Source of the DNA: Bacillus sp. JCM 19041
GTDB taxonomy: Bacteria; Bacillota; Bacilli; Bacillales; Bacillaceae_D
Length of the DNA: 58,835 nucleotides
Direction: 5' to 3'
Assembly (NCBI GenBank): GCA_001310375.1
Contig: BAXC01000013.1
Location: 1 to 58,835 of the forward strand
This document shows, one piece after another, positions 34,986 to 44,342 of this stretch (position 1 is its first letter; each line of letters begins with the position of its first letter). The notes under the pieces are model-generated. The model ran no database searches, had not been told where the DNA came from, and was given only the letters and a program-made list of their open reading frames with translations. The position numbers and the translations under genes were made by a program.

Positions 34986-34997
34986 CAACAACTGTTG
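34986..34997. promoter_or_regulatory. TetR operator candidate 1
   Basis: CAACA-AC-TGTTG, a perfect inverted repeat about 45 bases upstream of the TetR start. It shares half-sites with the copy at 35113. Confidence 0.7.
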
Positions 34998-35112
34998 CGT
35001 AAATAAAAACAAATCGTGACTTTTAAGACATATAGAGCGATTTGTTGTATAAACGATAAAATAATAAAAATGATGGTTGAAAACTTAAGTAATCCTGCTA
35101 AAATTCACTTAT

Positions 35113-35126
35113 GCAACATGTGTTGC
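35113..35126. promoter_or_regulatory. TetR operator candidate 2
   Basis: GCAACA-TG-TGTTGC, a perfect inverted repeat about 120 bases upstream of the azoreductase start. Same half-sites as the copy at 34986. The rest of this 307-bp divergent region shows no ORF that looks real. Confidence 0.7.
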
Positions 35127-35248
35127 TTAAACGATCTATGTAAAAAATATCTAATTATATTTAAAGATATTCTTCACTGCCACTATAAACAAAAGCGTGC
35201 GTGAATCAATAAGGTTTACCCAAAATCAAACAACAGGAGATGACTACC

Positions 35249-35875
35249 ATGAATGTATTAGCTATAAAAGCAAATAACCGTCCAGCTTCACAGGGCGTTT
35301 CAGCAAATATGTACGAAACATTTTTAAACGAAATCAAAACAAACGAGAATCTTAACATCACCGAATATGATGTGTTTGCAGAAGATACACCGTTCTTCGG
35401 TCAAGATGCGTTTAACGCAATGGGCAAACAACAAAGTGGTGAAGCACTTACTGACCTAGAAGAGCGCTTAGTTGCAGCGCAAGCAAAAGCTCAAAAGCTT
35501 GTGACAGACGCTGATTTAATTGTCGTTGCTTTCCCACTTTGGAACTTGTCCATTCCAGCAAAACTACAAACGTTTATGGATTACATTTATCAAGCCGGTT
35601 TCACTTTCAAGTATGACGCTGAAGGCAATATGCTTCAGTTGAAGAAAGATAAGAAAGTTATCCTACTAAATGCACGTGGTGGTATGTATTCATTGCCAGA
35701 AATGGCGCAAATGGATATGTCGGTAAACTACATGCGTAATGTATTTGGCGGTATTTTCGGAATGGAAATCATTGATGAAGTAATCATCGAAGGCCATAAT
35801 GCTCAACCAGAAAAAGCGTCTGAAATCATCGCTAATGGCTTAGAGCAAGTGAAAGAAGTGGCTAGAAAACTTTAA
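35249..35875 (+). CDS. azoR: FMN-dependent NADH-azoreductase / quinone reductase
   Basis: 208 residues of the AzoR/flavodoxin_2 family (PF02525). FMN contacts: NNRPASQGVSANMY near the start, AFPLWNLSIPAKLQTFMDYIYQAGFTFKYD, and LNARGGMYSLPEM. These enzymes do two-electron reduction of azo dyes and quinones, protecting from thiol stress. Start at 35249 (AGGAG nine bases upstream); the ATG at 35240 overlaps that site. The divergent TetR regulator and its operators suggest induction by quinone-like compounds. Confidence 0.9.
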   Translation: MNVLAIKANNRPASQGVSANMYETFLNEIKTNENLNITEYDVFAEDTPFFGQDAFNAMGKQQSGEALTDLEERLVAAQAKAQKLVTDADLIVVAFPLWNLSIPAKLQTFMDYIYQAGFTFKYDAEGNMLQLKKDKKVILLNARGGMYSLPEMAQMDMSVNYMRNVFGGIFGMEIIDEVIIEGHNAQPEKASEIIANGLEQVKEVARKL

Positions 35876-35891
35876 TATGTAGGATTACCTT

Positions 35892-35930
35892 GAAAAAGGA
35901 CGGTTGTTTCATTAGCCGTCCTTTTTCATT
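35892..35930 (+). terminator. azoR terminator
   Basis: GAAAAAGGACGG pairs perfectly with CCGTCCTTTTTC around a 12-base loop, followed by ATTTT. Confidence 0.85.
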
Positions 35931-36040
35931 TTAATTGAGGAAACGTTTGTTAGAAAATCTATCAATTAAATTCCTTCTTCTTTATGTGCCGATGTATACT
36001 ATGGATAATCAAACATCTTACAGAGAAAAGGGTAGCGATT

Positions 36041-36495
36041 ATGAACATTATAAAAGACACCTTAGTACAGCCAGAAGTCATTGGCCTTATTAAACAACAT
36101 TTAAGTGAAATGGCAGCTACGTCTCCCCCCGAGAGTACACATGCGCTTGGTATCGAAAAACTAAAACAACCAGATGTAACGTTTTGGAGTGCGTGGATTG
36201 ATGGCAGCCTCGCAGGGTGTGTAGCGTTAAAAGAAATCAACTGTGATCACGCAGAGATTAAATCGATGCGAACGGCGGATGCTTTTTGAGAAAAGGCGTG
36301 GCGGCAAAGTTGGTGGAGCATGTCATTGAAGTAGCTATGAAACGAGGCTATAAACAAATGAGCCTTGAAACAGGCTCAATGGCATATTTTGCGCCAGCTC
36401 GTGCGTTATATAGCAGGTACGGGTTTAACGAATGTCCGCCGTTTGAAGGGTATGAAGAAGACCTCAACAGTGTGTTTATGACGAAAGAATTATAG
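36041..36495 (+). CDS. GNAT-family N-acetyltransferase (one frameshift)
   Basis: 151 residues after adding one T near 36286 (five T read, six needed). Text across the joint: KSMRTADAFLRKGVAAKLVEHVIEVA. The acetyl-CoA loop is R-K-G-V-A, then MSLETGSMAYFAPARALYSRYGFNECPPF. The HAL/LGIEKLKQPDVTFWSAWIDG stretch is like Bacillus YsnE/YjdJ-type GNATs. Substrate unknown. Confidence 0.85.
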
Positions 36496-36515
36496 CATGA
36501 TTTGAGCAAAGCAGC

Positions 36516-37438
36516 CTACGCGATGGGCTGCTTTTTCTTTGTATCCTTAACCAATGCAAGCACAACGATCATCCCGAGAATATACGCTGTTCCAAGCCAT
36601 TGAAATGCCCCAAACGGTTCGTTTAACCAAAACACGGTCGAAAGTACGGCGGCGAGGGGTTCTAGTGTGCCAATTAGGCTAGTTTCTTTAGGTGAGAGAC
36701 TTTGCAAACTCTCGACGTAAAACCAAAACGCGATCATCGTCCCAAACACAATGACAACGATCAAGTAGAGAACCAATTCGAGTGAAAAGGCATGGAAATT
36801 CCCTTGCCAAGGTGGATGGACAAAGCTTAAAGCGAAACCACCGATTACCATTGCCCAACCCACGATGACTAAGGAATCAAATGTTTTTAATAAAGGCACA
36901 GCGTACAAAGTATAAAACGCGGCAGCTACAGCCGACAACAATCCCCAACTGATTGCTGGTAGAGGCACAGAAAGTCCAGCAAAGGAACCGTTTGTCAGCA
37001 AAAAGAAGCAACCGACTAGAGCAAGTAGGACGAGCACACCGTCTTTTTGTGTGAAACGTGTTTGTTTGCGCAAAAGTAAGTAGCCGATGATTAGCAATGG
37101 CGATAAGTATTGCAGCAGTGTCGCTACGGCGGCATTCCCATGATTAATTGAGGCATATACGTATATTGAACAGCAAGCATGCCAAAGAGACCAAAAATGA
37201 TGATTTGGGTTGCGGCCCGTTTGCTTTTCCAGACGGCGAATACGTGCGACCTGTCTTTTGCGAGAAAACGAATCGTTAAAAGCAAGAGCCCTGCAAGAAG
37301 CAAGCGTGTGGCCACAAGCCAATTGATATCAAGGGCGTATTGTTGAAACAGCTTTTGTGAGACAGTTCCGCCAAGTCCCCAAAGGGTAGCACCTGTTATC
37401 ACGTAAAACAAGCCGGCTTTGCGGTTTTGTTCTTTCAT
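36516..37438 (-). CDS. EamA/DMT-family transporter (one frameshift)
   Basis: 307 residues and ten membrane segments in two EamA repeats after adding one G near 37154. Repeat 1 has [18 protein letters not shown] and repeat 2 [22 protein letters not shown]. The joint reads [28 protein letters not shown], a hallmark of the family. Probable metabolite or amino-acid exporter. It is divergent from an AraC regulator with a palindrome between them, so AraC control is likely. Confidence 0.88.
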
Positions 37439-37457
37439 TTTATTTTTCCCACCTTTA

Positions 37458-37483
37458 TTAATATAACGATATTGTTATAATAA
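37458..37483. promoter_or_regulatory. Palindrome in EamA/AraC divergent region
   Basis: TTA-A-TATAAC, spacer GATATT, GTTATA-A-TAA: a ten-base inverted repeat with one internal mismatch. It lies 20 bases from the transporter start and 65 from the regulator start. Confidence 0.6.
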
Positions 37484-37547
37484 AGGCGGAATAAGTGTGA
37501 AAATACGCAAATTAAATATAAAAATACTAGGATATTGAGGTGGTATC

Positions 37548-38432
37548 GTGCAGGCGATGAATTTTGCGATTGATGAACGGTTGCGTGAATTGACGAATCA
37601 TCAAACGGTCTCCTTGCCAGTAGCTTGTTATAAAACGACGATCCGCAAGCATATTCAAGGGCATATCCCGCTCCACTGGCATGATGAAATCCAATTGGTA
37701 TATATGGTCAAAGGAAACGCGATTTTTCAAGTAAATGAGGCAAAGATACGTGTCTTAGAAGGAGATGGTTTGTTTCTGAATAGTGGCTGTTTGCATATGG
37801 CGGAGGCTGAGGATAGTGCGAGTGCATACCTGTGTTTAAATGTGTCATCTCGCTTTCTTTTATCTCATGAATTGTATTCAACTTATGTACATCCATATAT
37901 TCAATCAACAAACGTAACAAGCTTGCATGTGCCAGGCAAAGAAGATTGGGGGAAGGCTGTTTTAAGTTCGATCAACGACATTTACGAATCGTTGCAACAC
38001 CAGGAATCTTTTTATGAAATTGACGTTTCCGTGCAGCTCGCAATGATTTGGAGAAACGTTATTGCCCATACAAACGATTTAAAATATGAACAAACGGAGA
38101 TCGTAAAAAATGAACGGATGAAGCAAATGATCGACTACATTCATTCCCATTACACCGAAAAAGTAACACTAGCCGCGATTGCCCAGGCAGGTCAGTTAAG
38201 CCGAGCGGAATGTTGCCGTTATTTCAAGCGCGTTTTGCATACATCGCCTTTGTCTTATGTGATTGATTATCGGATTCAAAAAAGCTTGTTTTTGTTGCAA
38301 CAAGATGAACTGAACGTGACGGAAGTGGGCTATCAAGTAGGCTTTAATAGCACGAGTTACTTTATTGGTAAATTTCGTGAAGGAATGAAGATGACGCCGC
38401 TTGCGTATAAAAAGGAAAAAGCCAAACACTGA
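37548..38432 (+). CDS. AraC-family transcriptional regulator
   Basis: 294 residues. The N-terminal cupin (HIPLHWHDEIQLVYMVKGNAIFQVNEAKIRVLEGDGLFLNSG) would bind an effector. The C-terminal double helix-turn-helix is KMIDYIHSHYTEKVTLAAIAQ-like with SRAECCRYFKRVLHTSPLSYV and VTEVGYQVGFNSTSYFIGKFREGMKMTPLAY. GTG start at 37548 with GAGGTGG four bases away; ATG 37557 is an alternative. Neighbouring divergent EamA exporter is the likely target. Confidence 0.9.
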   Translation: MQAMNFAIDERLRELTNHQTVSLPVACYKTTIRKHIQGHIPLHWHDEIQLVYMVKGNAIFQVNEAKIRVLEGDGLFLNSGCLHMAEAEDSASAYLCLNVSSRFLLSHELYSTYVHPYIQSTNVTSLHVPGKEDWGKAVLSSINDIYESLQHQESFYEIDVSVQLAMIWRNVIAHTNDLKYEQTEIVKNERMKQMIDYIHSHYTEKVTLAAIAQAGQLSRAECCRYFKRVLHTSPLSYVIDYRIQKSLFLLQQDELNVTEVGYQVGFNSTSYFIGKFREGMKMTPLAYKKEKAKH

Positions 38433-38453
38433 TAATCCGTTTAGCTGTTTTTG

Positions 38454-39163
38454 TTATTTTTTTCTGAACTGGTGCTTAAAGCGGTTAAACGGGGTGAAGT
38501 ACGAAACCGCATAGTCCAGGTTAATGAGCTCACTGTATTCAAAGACACGACCGTCATTGAGAATACCACGGTTCATAATTTTCATCGCAGCAATGCCTTT
38601 TTTGCAATTTAACAGATGGGCTTGTTCTTTGGTCACATTCACTGCACTGTAAGTGGTGATAAAGTGGGAGATGTCGTAACCGCATTGCTGCACATATTCA
38701 TGCACAGAACCGGCAGCAATCTCTTCCGTTAGTTCAGGGAAATAAGAGTGAGGAAGCTGGGTTGTTTCAATTTGGACCTTTTGGTAATCGACGATACGGA
38801 CACGTGTAAACTCCCACATAAAGGCGTTTTTCATATCAAATACATTTTTCAACCTCGGGCGTCATTTTTTTCTTTTTGTAACGTAATGATCGTTGATTCA
38901 ATGTCTTTGAATTTCTTTTCTGTTAAGGAGTTATAAATAAGGGGACTTTCCCTAATTGCTTTTGTCACAAAAATGCCAGAGCCATGTATAACTTGCACAC
39001 TTCCGATATTAATCAATTTTTTGATCGCTTCTCGGATCGTGTAACGGGAGACTTGGTAGTGCGTGGCGAGTGCTCTCTCCGTTGGTAGCTTCTCACCAGG
39101 TGCATACTTGTTTTGATACATTTTGCTTAGTAGGTCGTCGGTGACAAATTGTCTTTTATTCAT
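38454..39163 (-). CDS. GntR-family regulator with UTRA domain (one frameshift)
   Basis: 236 residues after adding one base near 38870. The GntR winged helix is DDLLSKMYQNKYAPGEKLPTERALATHYQVSRYTIREAIKKLINIGSVQVIHGSGIFV. The C-terminal UTRA effector domain has MWEFTRVRIVDYQKVQIETT and ending DYAVSYFTPFNRFKHQFRK. The start at 39163 has AAGGG six bases upstream. This subfamily senses phosphosugars. It lies next to a ManD-like dehydratase and a PTS gene and is the obvious regulator of that group. Confidence 0.87.
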
Positions 39164-39212
39164 GTGCATCCCTTCATACAAATGCAGAATGGTTTCATTT
39201 AGTATAAAAGCT

Positions 39213-39364
39213 TTGCTTGCAGTGTGCAAGCAAGGCCCAGATTGAAGACAAACGCTCGCATACGTCGTCGCTCGTCTCGGTCATCTGCTCATGAACCCAC
39301 GTTCTATTCCCATCTTCCCTCGTCTTTGCTCCTAGTCTGACAAACGTTTTCTTTTCAATCTGGG
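39213..39364. repeat. Palindrome plus long inverted repeat upstream of gntR
   Basis: TTGCTTGC-AGTGT-GCAAGCAA (39213-39233) is an eight-base inverted repeat. Directly after it CCCAGATTGAA (39236-39246) is inverted as TTCAATCTGGG (39354-39364), enclosing about 107 bp. The same TTGCTTGC palindrome recurs at 39396-39416. Confidence 0.7.
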
Positions 39365-39383
39365 TCGGTTATCGACTTTGTCG

Positions 39384-39428
39384 ACAACCTCAGCTTTGCT
39401 TGCAGTGCGCAAGCAAGGCTGAGGTTGT
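39384..39428. repeat. 45-bp nested palindrome after the dehydratase gene
   Basis: ACAACCTCAGC pairs with GCTGAGGTTGT, enclosing TTGCTTGC-AGTGC-GCAAGCAA: 19 of 20 arm positions pair. It touches the stop codon of the dehydratase gene and could be its terminator. No long T run follows on the minus strand. Confidence 0.75.
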
Positions 39429-40627
39429 TATGGCGTATGGATTGCCCCGTTAGGTAAACGGGCTTGGGTCCACTCATGTTTTCGGTACACAACTGGATAG
39501 TCTTGCGCTAATGTTTCATCAAATGAAACGCCGATGCCAACCGCATCAATTGGGTAAATATAGCCTTGTTTCACTTGCACAGAGCCTGGGAACATTTGCT
39601 CAATGATTGCTTCCGGTTCTTGAATCTCTTGAATCGCCGCCTGATGAAGGTGGATGTTCAAATGTGTGTTGACAGCGACACCAATTGGCGTCATATCAGA
39701 CGGGCCATGCCAGGCAATTTGCACGCCAAACTGACTGCATAAGGCGCCGAGTTTCAGTGCTGGCGTAATGCCGCCAATTTGCGATACATGGCAGCGGATG
39801 TAATCGATTTGCCGATTCGCAATCAAGTGTTTCCACTCCATCGGGTTGTTAAACAATTCGCCTGTAGCAATAGGGGTTGTACACTGGGCCCGCAGCTGTG
39901 CGAGCCATTCGTTTTGATCAGGAGGCAAAACATCCTCCAAAAAGTAAGGTTTATACGGTTCCAACTCTTTGGCAAGCTGAATCGCTTGAATTGGTGAGAG
40001 GCGTTCATGGACATCGTGAAGAAAATGGAGGTTGTATCCGTATTTTTCACGCAATGCTTTAAACATGCGTACGACATCTCTCATATAAATGTCAGGGTCG
40101 TAATATTCCCCTTCTAGTTGCACTTCTGGTACGTGCATGTCATGGTTTTTGCCACCGTATTTGCCTAATTGGCAACGAATATGTTTAAACCCTCGCTCAA
40201 TCAGTCCATCAACGTTCGTAAACAATTCTTCCAATGTAAGTCCGTCCGCATGGGCATACGCTGCGATCGCACTTTTTGATTTCCCACCAAATAATTGGTA
40301 AAGCGGCATGTTTGCAAGCTTCGCTTTAATGTCCCATAACGCCATATCAATGCCTGCAATGGCGTTGTTCATGATCGGGCCGTTACGCCAGTATGAGTTC
40401 ACCATCATCATTTGCCACAAATCTTCAATATCGTGGGCATCACGCCCAAGCAAAAGAGGAGTTAAGTATTCATCAACGACCATTTTGACAGGAAGCGGCC
40501 GCTGTTGGAATGTGGCACACCCATAGCCAGTAAGGCCAAGGCTTGTTTCGACTTTCACCACAACAAAATTATGGCGATGGGGGTTTGTCACAAATGCTTC
40601 AATAGACGTAATTACGTTTGGTTCCAC
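39428..40627 (-). CDS. Mannonate dehydratase-like enolase-superfamily enzyme (ManD/RspA type)
   Basis: 399 residues from a GTG at 40627 (AAAGGAG eight bases upstream; the ATG at 40651 precedes that site). N-terminal enolase cap with [11 protein letters not shown], barrel with [28 protein letters not shown]. Metal and catalytic residues of the ManD group: Asp and His in [10 protein letters not shown], Glu in FLEDVLPP, Glu in TGELFNNP. ManD enzymes dehydrate D-mannonate or D-gluconate, or lack measurable activity. The nearby PTS and GntR genes suggest a role in a sugar-acid pathway. Confidence 0.85.
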   Translation of the reverse strand: MEPNVITSIEAFVTNPHRHNFVVVKVETSLGLTGYGCATFQQRPLPVKMVVDEYLTPLLLGRDAHDIEDLWQMMMVNSYWRNGPIMNNAIAGIDMALWDIKAKLANMPLYQLFGGKSKSAIAAYAHADGLTLEELFTNVDGLIERGFKHIRCQLGKYGGKNHDMHVPEVQLEGEYYDPDIYMRDVVRMFKALREKYGYNLHFLHDVHERLSPIQAIQLAKELEPYKPYFLEDVLPPDQNEWLAQLRAQCTTPIATGELFNNPMEWKHLIANRQIDYIRCHVSQIGGITPALKLGALCSQFGVQIAWHGPSDMTPIGVAVNTHLNIHLHQAAIQEIQEPEAIIEQMFPGSVQVKQGYIYPIDAVGIGVSFDETLAQDYPVVYRKHEWTQARLPNGAIHTP

Positions 40628-40857
40628 GGGATGCACTCCTTTTTGATTCATTCACTTTTCATAGAACTGCGTTCGCAGTAAAAGCTAATAATAGGATGTT
40701 TTCTTATTTGGTGTCCTGTTGATTAAAGCACATGAAAAACAAGGGGTCAATTTGGTTAGGAAAGCCTAAGACAAAACAGATATTTACCATACCAATTTTT
40801 AATGAATATTTGTGTAAGTGTTGATATATAAGGGTTTCTTATTTTTGTTGGTATTTT

Positions 40858-40871
40858 TTGAAACGTTTTCA
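40858..40871 (+). promoter_or_regulatory. cre-like catabolite control site
   Basis: TTGAAACGTTTTCA matches the Bacillus cre pattern TGNAARCGNWWNCA except at position 2. It lies 70 bases upstream of the PTS gene, a place expected for CcpA repression. The surrounding 313-bp divergent region shows no ORF or strong hairpin. Confidence 0.6.
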
Positions 40872-40940
40872 GTACGAAGCTCTTGTGCTACGATATGCCT
40901 GTTGATGATCATCAAATTCAAGTGAAGGAAGGCTGCTTCT

Positions 40941-42304
40941 ATGAAAGAAAATGAACTCATCCGTCATATCATTCAATATGTAGGCGGAGAAAAGAATATT
41001 AAACAAGCATGGCATTGTATGACCAGACTTCGGTTTGATCTGCATGATTTTTCAAAAATAGAACGGGATCAAATAAAAGAGTTACAAGGTGTACTCGGCG
41101 AACAGCTAACCAACGATCAGTATCAAATTGTCATTGGCACACATGTGCAAAAAGTCCATGCTGCTCTGACTGAAGAGTTAGAGTTGATGCGAGTCATATA
41201 GACGAAACGAATTCAGAACCGGCAAAGAAAAAAGGATTTTTCAGTAAGATTTTAGACGTTGTTTCCGGTGTATTTGGTCCAATTGTGCCTGCCATCGCAG
41301 GGGCAGGGATGATCAAAGGGATTTTGGCAGGACTCATTGCCTTAGAAGTGCTATCAGCGGATAGTGAAGCAGTGATTATACTTGATCTCGTGGCGAGCTC
41401 AGTGTTTTATTTTTTACCATTCTTCCTGGCCGCTTCAGCAGCGAAAATATTTAAAACGAATCAGTATTTAGCTTTGGCGGTCGCAGGCGGGTTTATGTAT
41501 CCATCCCTTTTGGATGCGGCGAAGCTCGGTGAAGTGTCCCAATTCAGTTTTATTGGACTGCCTATTCCGGTCATTAATTATAGTGCAACGGTCATCCCAA
41601 TCATTTTGTCAATTTGGGCGTTAAGCTACATTAACAAGTATGTTGATAAATTTATGCCTAATGTGTTGCGTACGGTATTTACACCGACATTAACGCTGTT
41701 CATTGCGATTCCGTTTGCGCTTATTGCCACAGGACCACTTGGTGCTTATGTCGGTAGTTTGCTTGCTTCGTTTATTGAAATGTTGTTTAATCTTTCACCC
41801 ATTTTAGCAGGTGTCGTAGTTGGCGGAATTCGTCCGATTGCAATTGTGTTTGGTATGCACCATGCGATGACACCCATTGCCTTACAGAACTTTGCTGATA
41901 ATGGGTTTGATATGATGATGCCGATGTTCTTAATGACAAACATGGCGATTGCAGGAGCAACGTTTGCCGTCTTCTTTAAATCAAAAAGCAAAAAAGAAAA
42001 ATCAGTCATTTTGTCAGCTGGAGTATCTGCTTTGCTCGGGATCACGGAGCCCGCATTGTTTGGCGTACTGATTAAATACAAAAAAGCGTTTATCGCTTGT
42101 ACAATTGCCAGCATGGCTGGTGCGACGTTCTTTGCACTATTTGGTGTACGTATTTACGGATATATTCTTTCGAGTATTGTAAGCCTTGTCGCGTATGTCG
42201 GCCCGTACTTCTGGTTTGCGATTATCGGCATTGTGCTTTCGCTTGGAATCGGATTTGCCATTACGTACTTCACACTGAAAAGCAAAGAGGTGAACAGCAT
42301 TTAA
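40941..42304 (+). CDS. PTS EIIBC component, glucose/beta-glucoside type (one frameshift)
   Basis: 454 residues after adding one G near 41187. The IIB domain (about 1-85) has the phosphorylated Cys26 in WHCMTRLRF. The IIC domain follows with GPIVPAIAGAGMIKGIL, AAKIFKTNQYLALAVAGG, FGMHHAMTPIALQNFA and ITEPALFGVLIKYKKAF. There is no IIA domain, so IIA must come from another protein. The gene is divergent from the ManD-like dehydratase and behind a cre-like site. The sugar is unknown. Confidence 0.88.
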
Positions 42305-42460
42305 TATGAAAAAAATGAGTATCCTGGCGATTTCCCCAAGTCACTGACTTTTTAACATCCTCTTATAGTAAAATAGAGGAAATGACGCTTTGTGGTGCTC
42401 TCTGGCATGGTTCGTCTATGTCAGGGGGCGATTTATGTTTAAGCATGAAATGGAGGAGTC

Positions 42461-42940
42461 GTGTTGGAAGTAAAACAAGTAACATTACCTGCTTTTTCTG
42501 TAGTAGGATACAAGATTGAAGCGACTGTGGAACAATTTGAGTCAGGTTTTGGCAAGGAAATGTACCATTCCCTTCTGCGACGAAAAGAGGAAATACGAAA
42601 TCGATCAAGTGAGCATACGTTGCTCATGCAGATCTACCCTGATGCAGTTGATTTTAATCCGAAAACGGACTCATTTATTCATATGCTCTGTTATGAAGTA
42701 AGCACAATAAACGCTGTACCAGAAGGAATGGCCAGTCATTACGTCCAAGAGAACACGTATGCAAATTGCATCCATATAGGGCTAGAAACAGAGCTTGATC
42801 AAACGTATGAGTATCTTTATAGCGAGTGGATGATTGAATCAAACAATGAACCAGCTGAATACGATTTTGAAGTATGGGGTTCACGCTATAAACCGGAGAG
42901 CGCAGAAAATGAAATTGGTATCTTTATCGCTTTGAAGTGA
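42461..42940 (+). CDS. GyrI-like/AraC effector-binding domain protein
   Basis: 159 residues resembling stand-alone effector-binding domains of the GyrI-like family: VKQVTLPAFSVVGYKIEAT at the start, a central FGKEMYHSLLRRKEEI, and the end EPAEYDFEVWGSRYKPESAENEIGIFIALK. Such proteins bind small hydrophobic molecules without DNA binding. Start GTG 42461 or TTG 42464, both behind GGAGG. Confidence 0.75.
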   Translation: MLEVKQVTLPAFSVVGYKIEATVEQFESGFGKEMYHSLLRRKEEIRNRSSEHTLLMQIYPDAVDFNPKTDSFIHMLCYEVSTINAVPEGMASHYVQENTYANCIHIGLETELDQTYEYLYSEWMIESNNEPAEYDFEVWGSRYKPESAENEIGIFIALK

Positions 42941-43065
42941 GTTTGTCGATGATTATTTGAATAGTATGGAGCATACAGAATGTGTGAACAAGCTTTTCAA
43001 TAGCGATAAATTTGTTTATCCTTTAGGTGAAAGCATGCTTTTTATGCAAAAGGTAAGGTAATACG

Positions 43066-43554
43066 ATGCAAGCAGGTAATCAATTGGCATTAGAGAATTT
43101 TATCGAGAAAATCAAAGCGTATAGTGAGGTAATGGGAGGGACAGTAACGATTGGGAAGAGTTATGTGTTAGCCGATTCAGGTTTTCCATCAGACACGTTT
43201 AACGTCCTTGTCCCTATCTCTCGAAGTGTTGAAGATAAACCAGAGCTAGAAGAAGCAATTGCTGTACTGAAGGACAAAAAGTTCCTTGGATTTTTCCGTT
43301 TGTTGTATCGGTTTTTTCCTATACGTGATTTGGCAGCAGTAGGTATGATGGGTTTTACGAATTACTTGATGCAATCGCTCCTTCTTGCTACTCTTTTTTA
43401 TGGCTTTTCATTATTCGGAGAGGTGTTTACTTGGCAAACGTTTGTCATTAGTTTGACTGTTTTCATCGTCCAATTTCTATACAGTTCCGTCTATATGTCC
43501 CGTTTCCGAACAGGACCGCTGGAGTCAGTTTGGAGAAGCGTGTACAAGCGCTAA
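43066..43554 (+). CDS. Chimeric ORF: GNAT-like N-terminus joined to DUF418 C-terminus
   Basis: 162 residues in one open frame. Residues 1 to about 70 (MQAGNQLALENFIEKIKAYS, then LADSGFPSDTFNVLVPISRS) look like the head of a GNAT-type acetyltransferase. Residues about 75-162 look like the tail of DUF418 membrane proteins (LAAVGMMGFTNYLMQSLLLATLFYGF, then YMSRFRTGPLESVWRSVYKR). Neither domain is complete. A deletion joining two genes, or a misassembly, would explain it. It has only a weak ribosome site. Confidence 0.6.
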   Translation: MQAGNQLALENFIEKIKAYSEVMGGTVTIGKSYVLADSGFPSDTFNVLVPISRSVEDKPELEEAIAVLKDKKFLGFFRLLYRFFPIRDLAAVGMMGFTNYLMQSLLLATLFYGFSLFGEVFTWQTFVISLTVFIVQFLYSSVYMSRFRTGPLESVWRSVYKR

Positions 43555-43600
43555 TCAAGCTGTAAAAGACAATTTTAAAAATAACGAGGAGGCACCTATC

Positions 43601-44097
43601 ATGCTAGCAACCATTAAACAGGCAGACAAAGGTTATGAAGCAACGTTTGAGCGGTCATTTAACGAACAAGTTGGACAAGTGTGGACTACATTAACAGATA
43701 ATGCCCACTTGAAAAAATGGATGTCGAATTTAGAAGTGATTCTTTTGCAAAAAGGCGGGACGATTCAGTTTCATTTTAACGATGGGACAGGTTCATCCTT
43801 TGCGATGAACATTCTTGATTACGAAGAAGAGTCCTGTTTGCAGTTTGATTGGGGAGAAGGGTTTGTTCGGTTTGAATTAAACGAAGCGGGAAAAGGGTCT
43901 TGTTTACGTTTAATTGAGTACTTTCCATCTTTAAACGATCATACGCCAAAGGATCTTGCAGGTTGGCATGTCTGTCTCGATTTATTTGCTGCTGTGCTTA
44001 AAGGGGGGCAAAGGACTTTTCGAAAGAGGAATGGAATGCTTGGTACGAACAGTACGCGACACTCATGCAAGCGGTGAAAAATAATGAAGAACAGTAA
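43601..44097 (+). CDS. SRPBCC/AHSA1-family protein (one frameshift)
   Basis: 165 residues after adding one G to the run near 44005. START-like fold: FERSFNEQVGQVWTTLTDNAHLKKWM, then GGTIQFHFNDG, ILDYEEESCLQFDWGEG and RLIEYFPS...DLAGWHVCLDLFAAVL. The repaired end reads AKDFSKEEWNAWYEQYATLM. AHSA1-type proteins bind hydrophobic ligands; role unknown. GAGGAGG precedes the start. Confidence 0.83.
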
Positions 44098-44168
44098 CCT
44101 TGTTTATAAAAACAAGGTGGTTGTAATTGTAGAGCCATTACGAAGGGGCTCCGCAGCTTGTCCACAAA

Positions 44169-44204
44169 GTCTCGAATCGTCGAGACAGCTGGCGAGCTTT
44201 TTTG
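44169..44204 (+). terminator. Terminator hairpin
   Basis: GTCTCGA-ATCG-TCGAGAC is a perfect seven-base stem, flanked by an outer AGCT pairing and ending in CTTTTTTG. Likely terminator of the SRPBCC gene. Confidence 0.65.
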
Positions 44205-44237
44205 TATACTAAAAGAAAATAAGTGGGGAGACCGCTC

Positions 44238-44309
44238 ATATTAAAGAATAATCGTGAAGATAAACGAATGGTCATGGAGATGGTCTGGATTGAAAAGTTT
44301 GTGCAGTAA
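44238..44309 (+). pseudogene. Possible 5' remnant of an IS1182-type transposase
   Basis: Behind GGGGAG and seven bases, an ATA codon stands where a start should be, followed by LKNNREDKRMVMEMVWIEKF and a stop at 44307-44309. The NNRED...EMV motif resembles the first residues of IS1182-family transposases. Only about 23 codons remain and no terminal repeats were found. Confidence 0.3.
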
Positions 44310-44342
44310 AAGAGCTTCTTGTGAGATAGATGATAAATCGAT

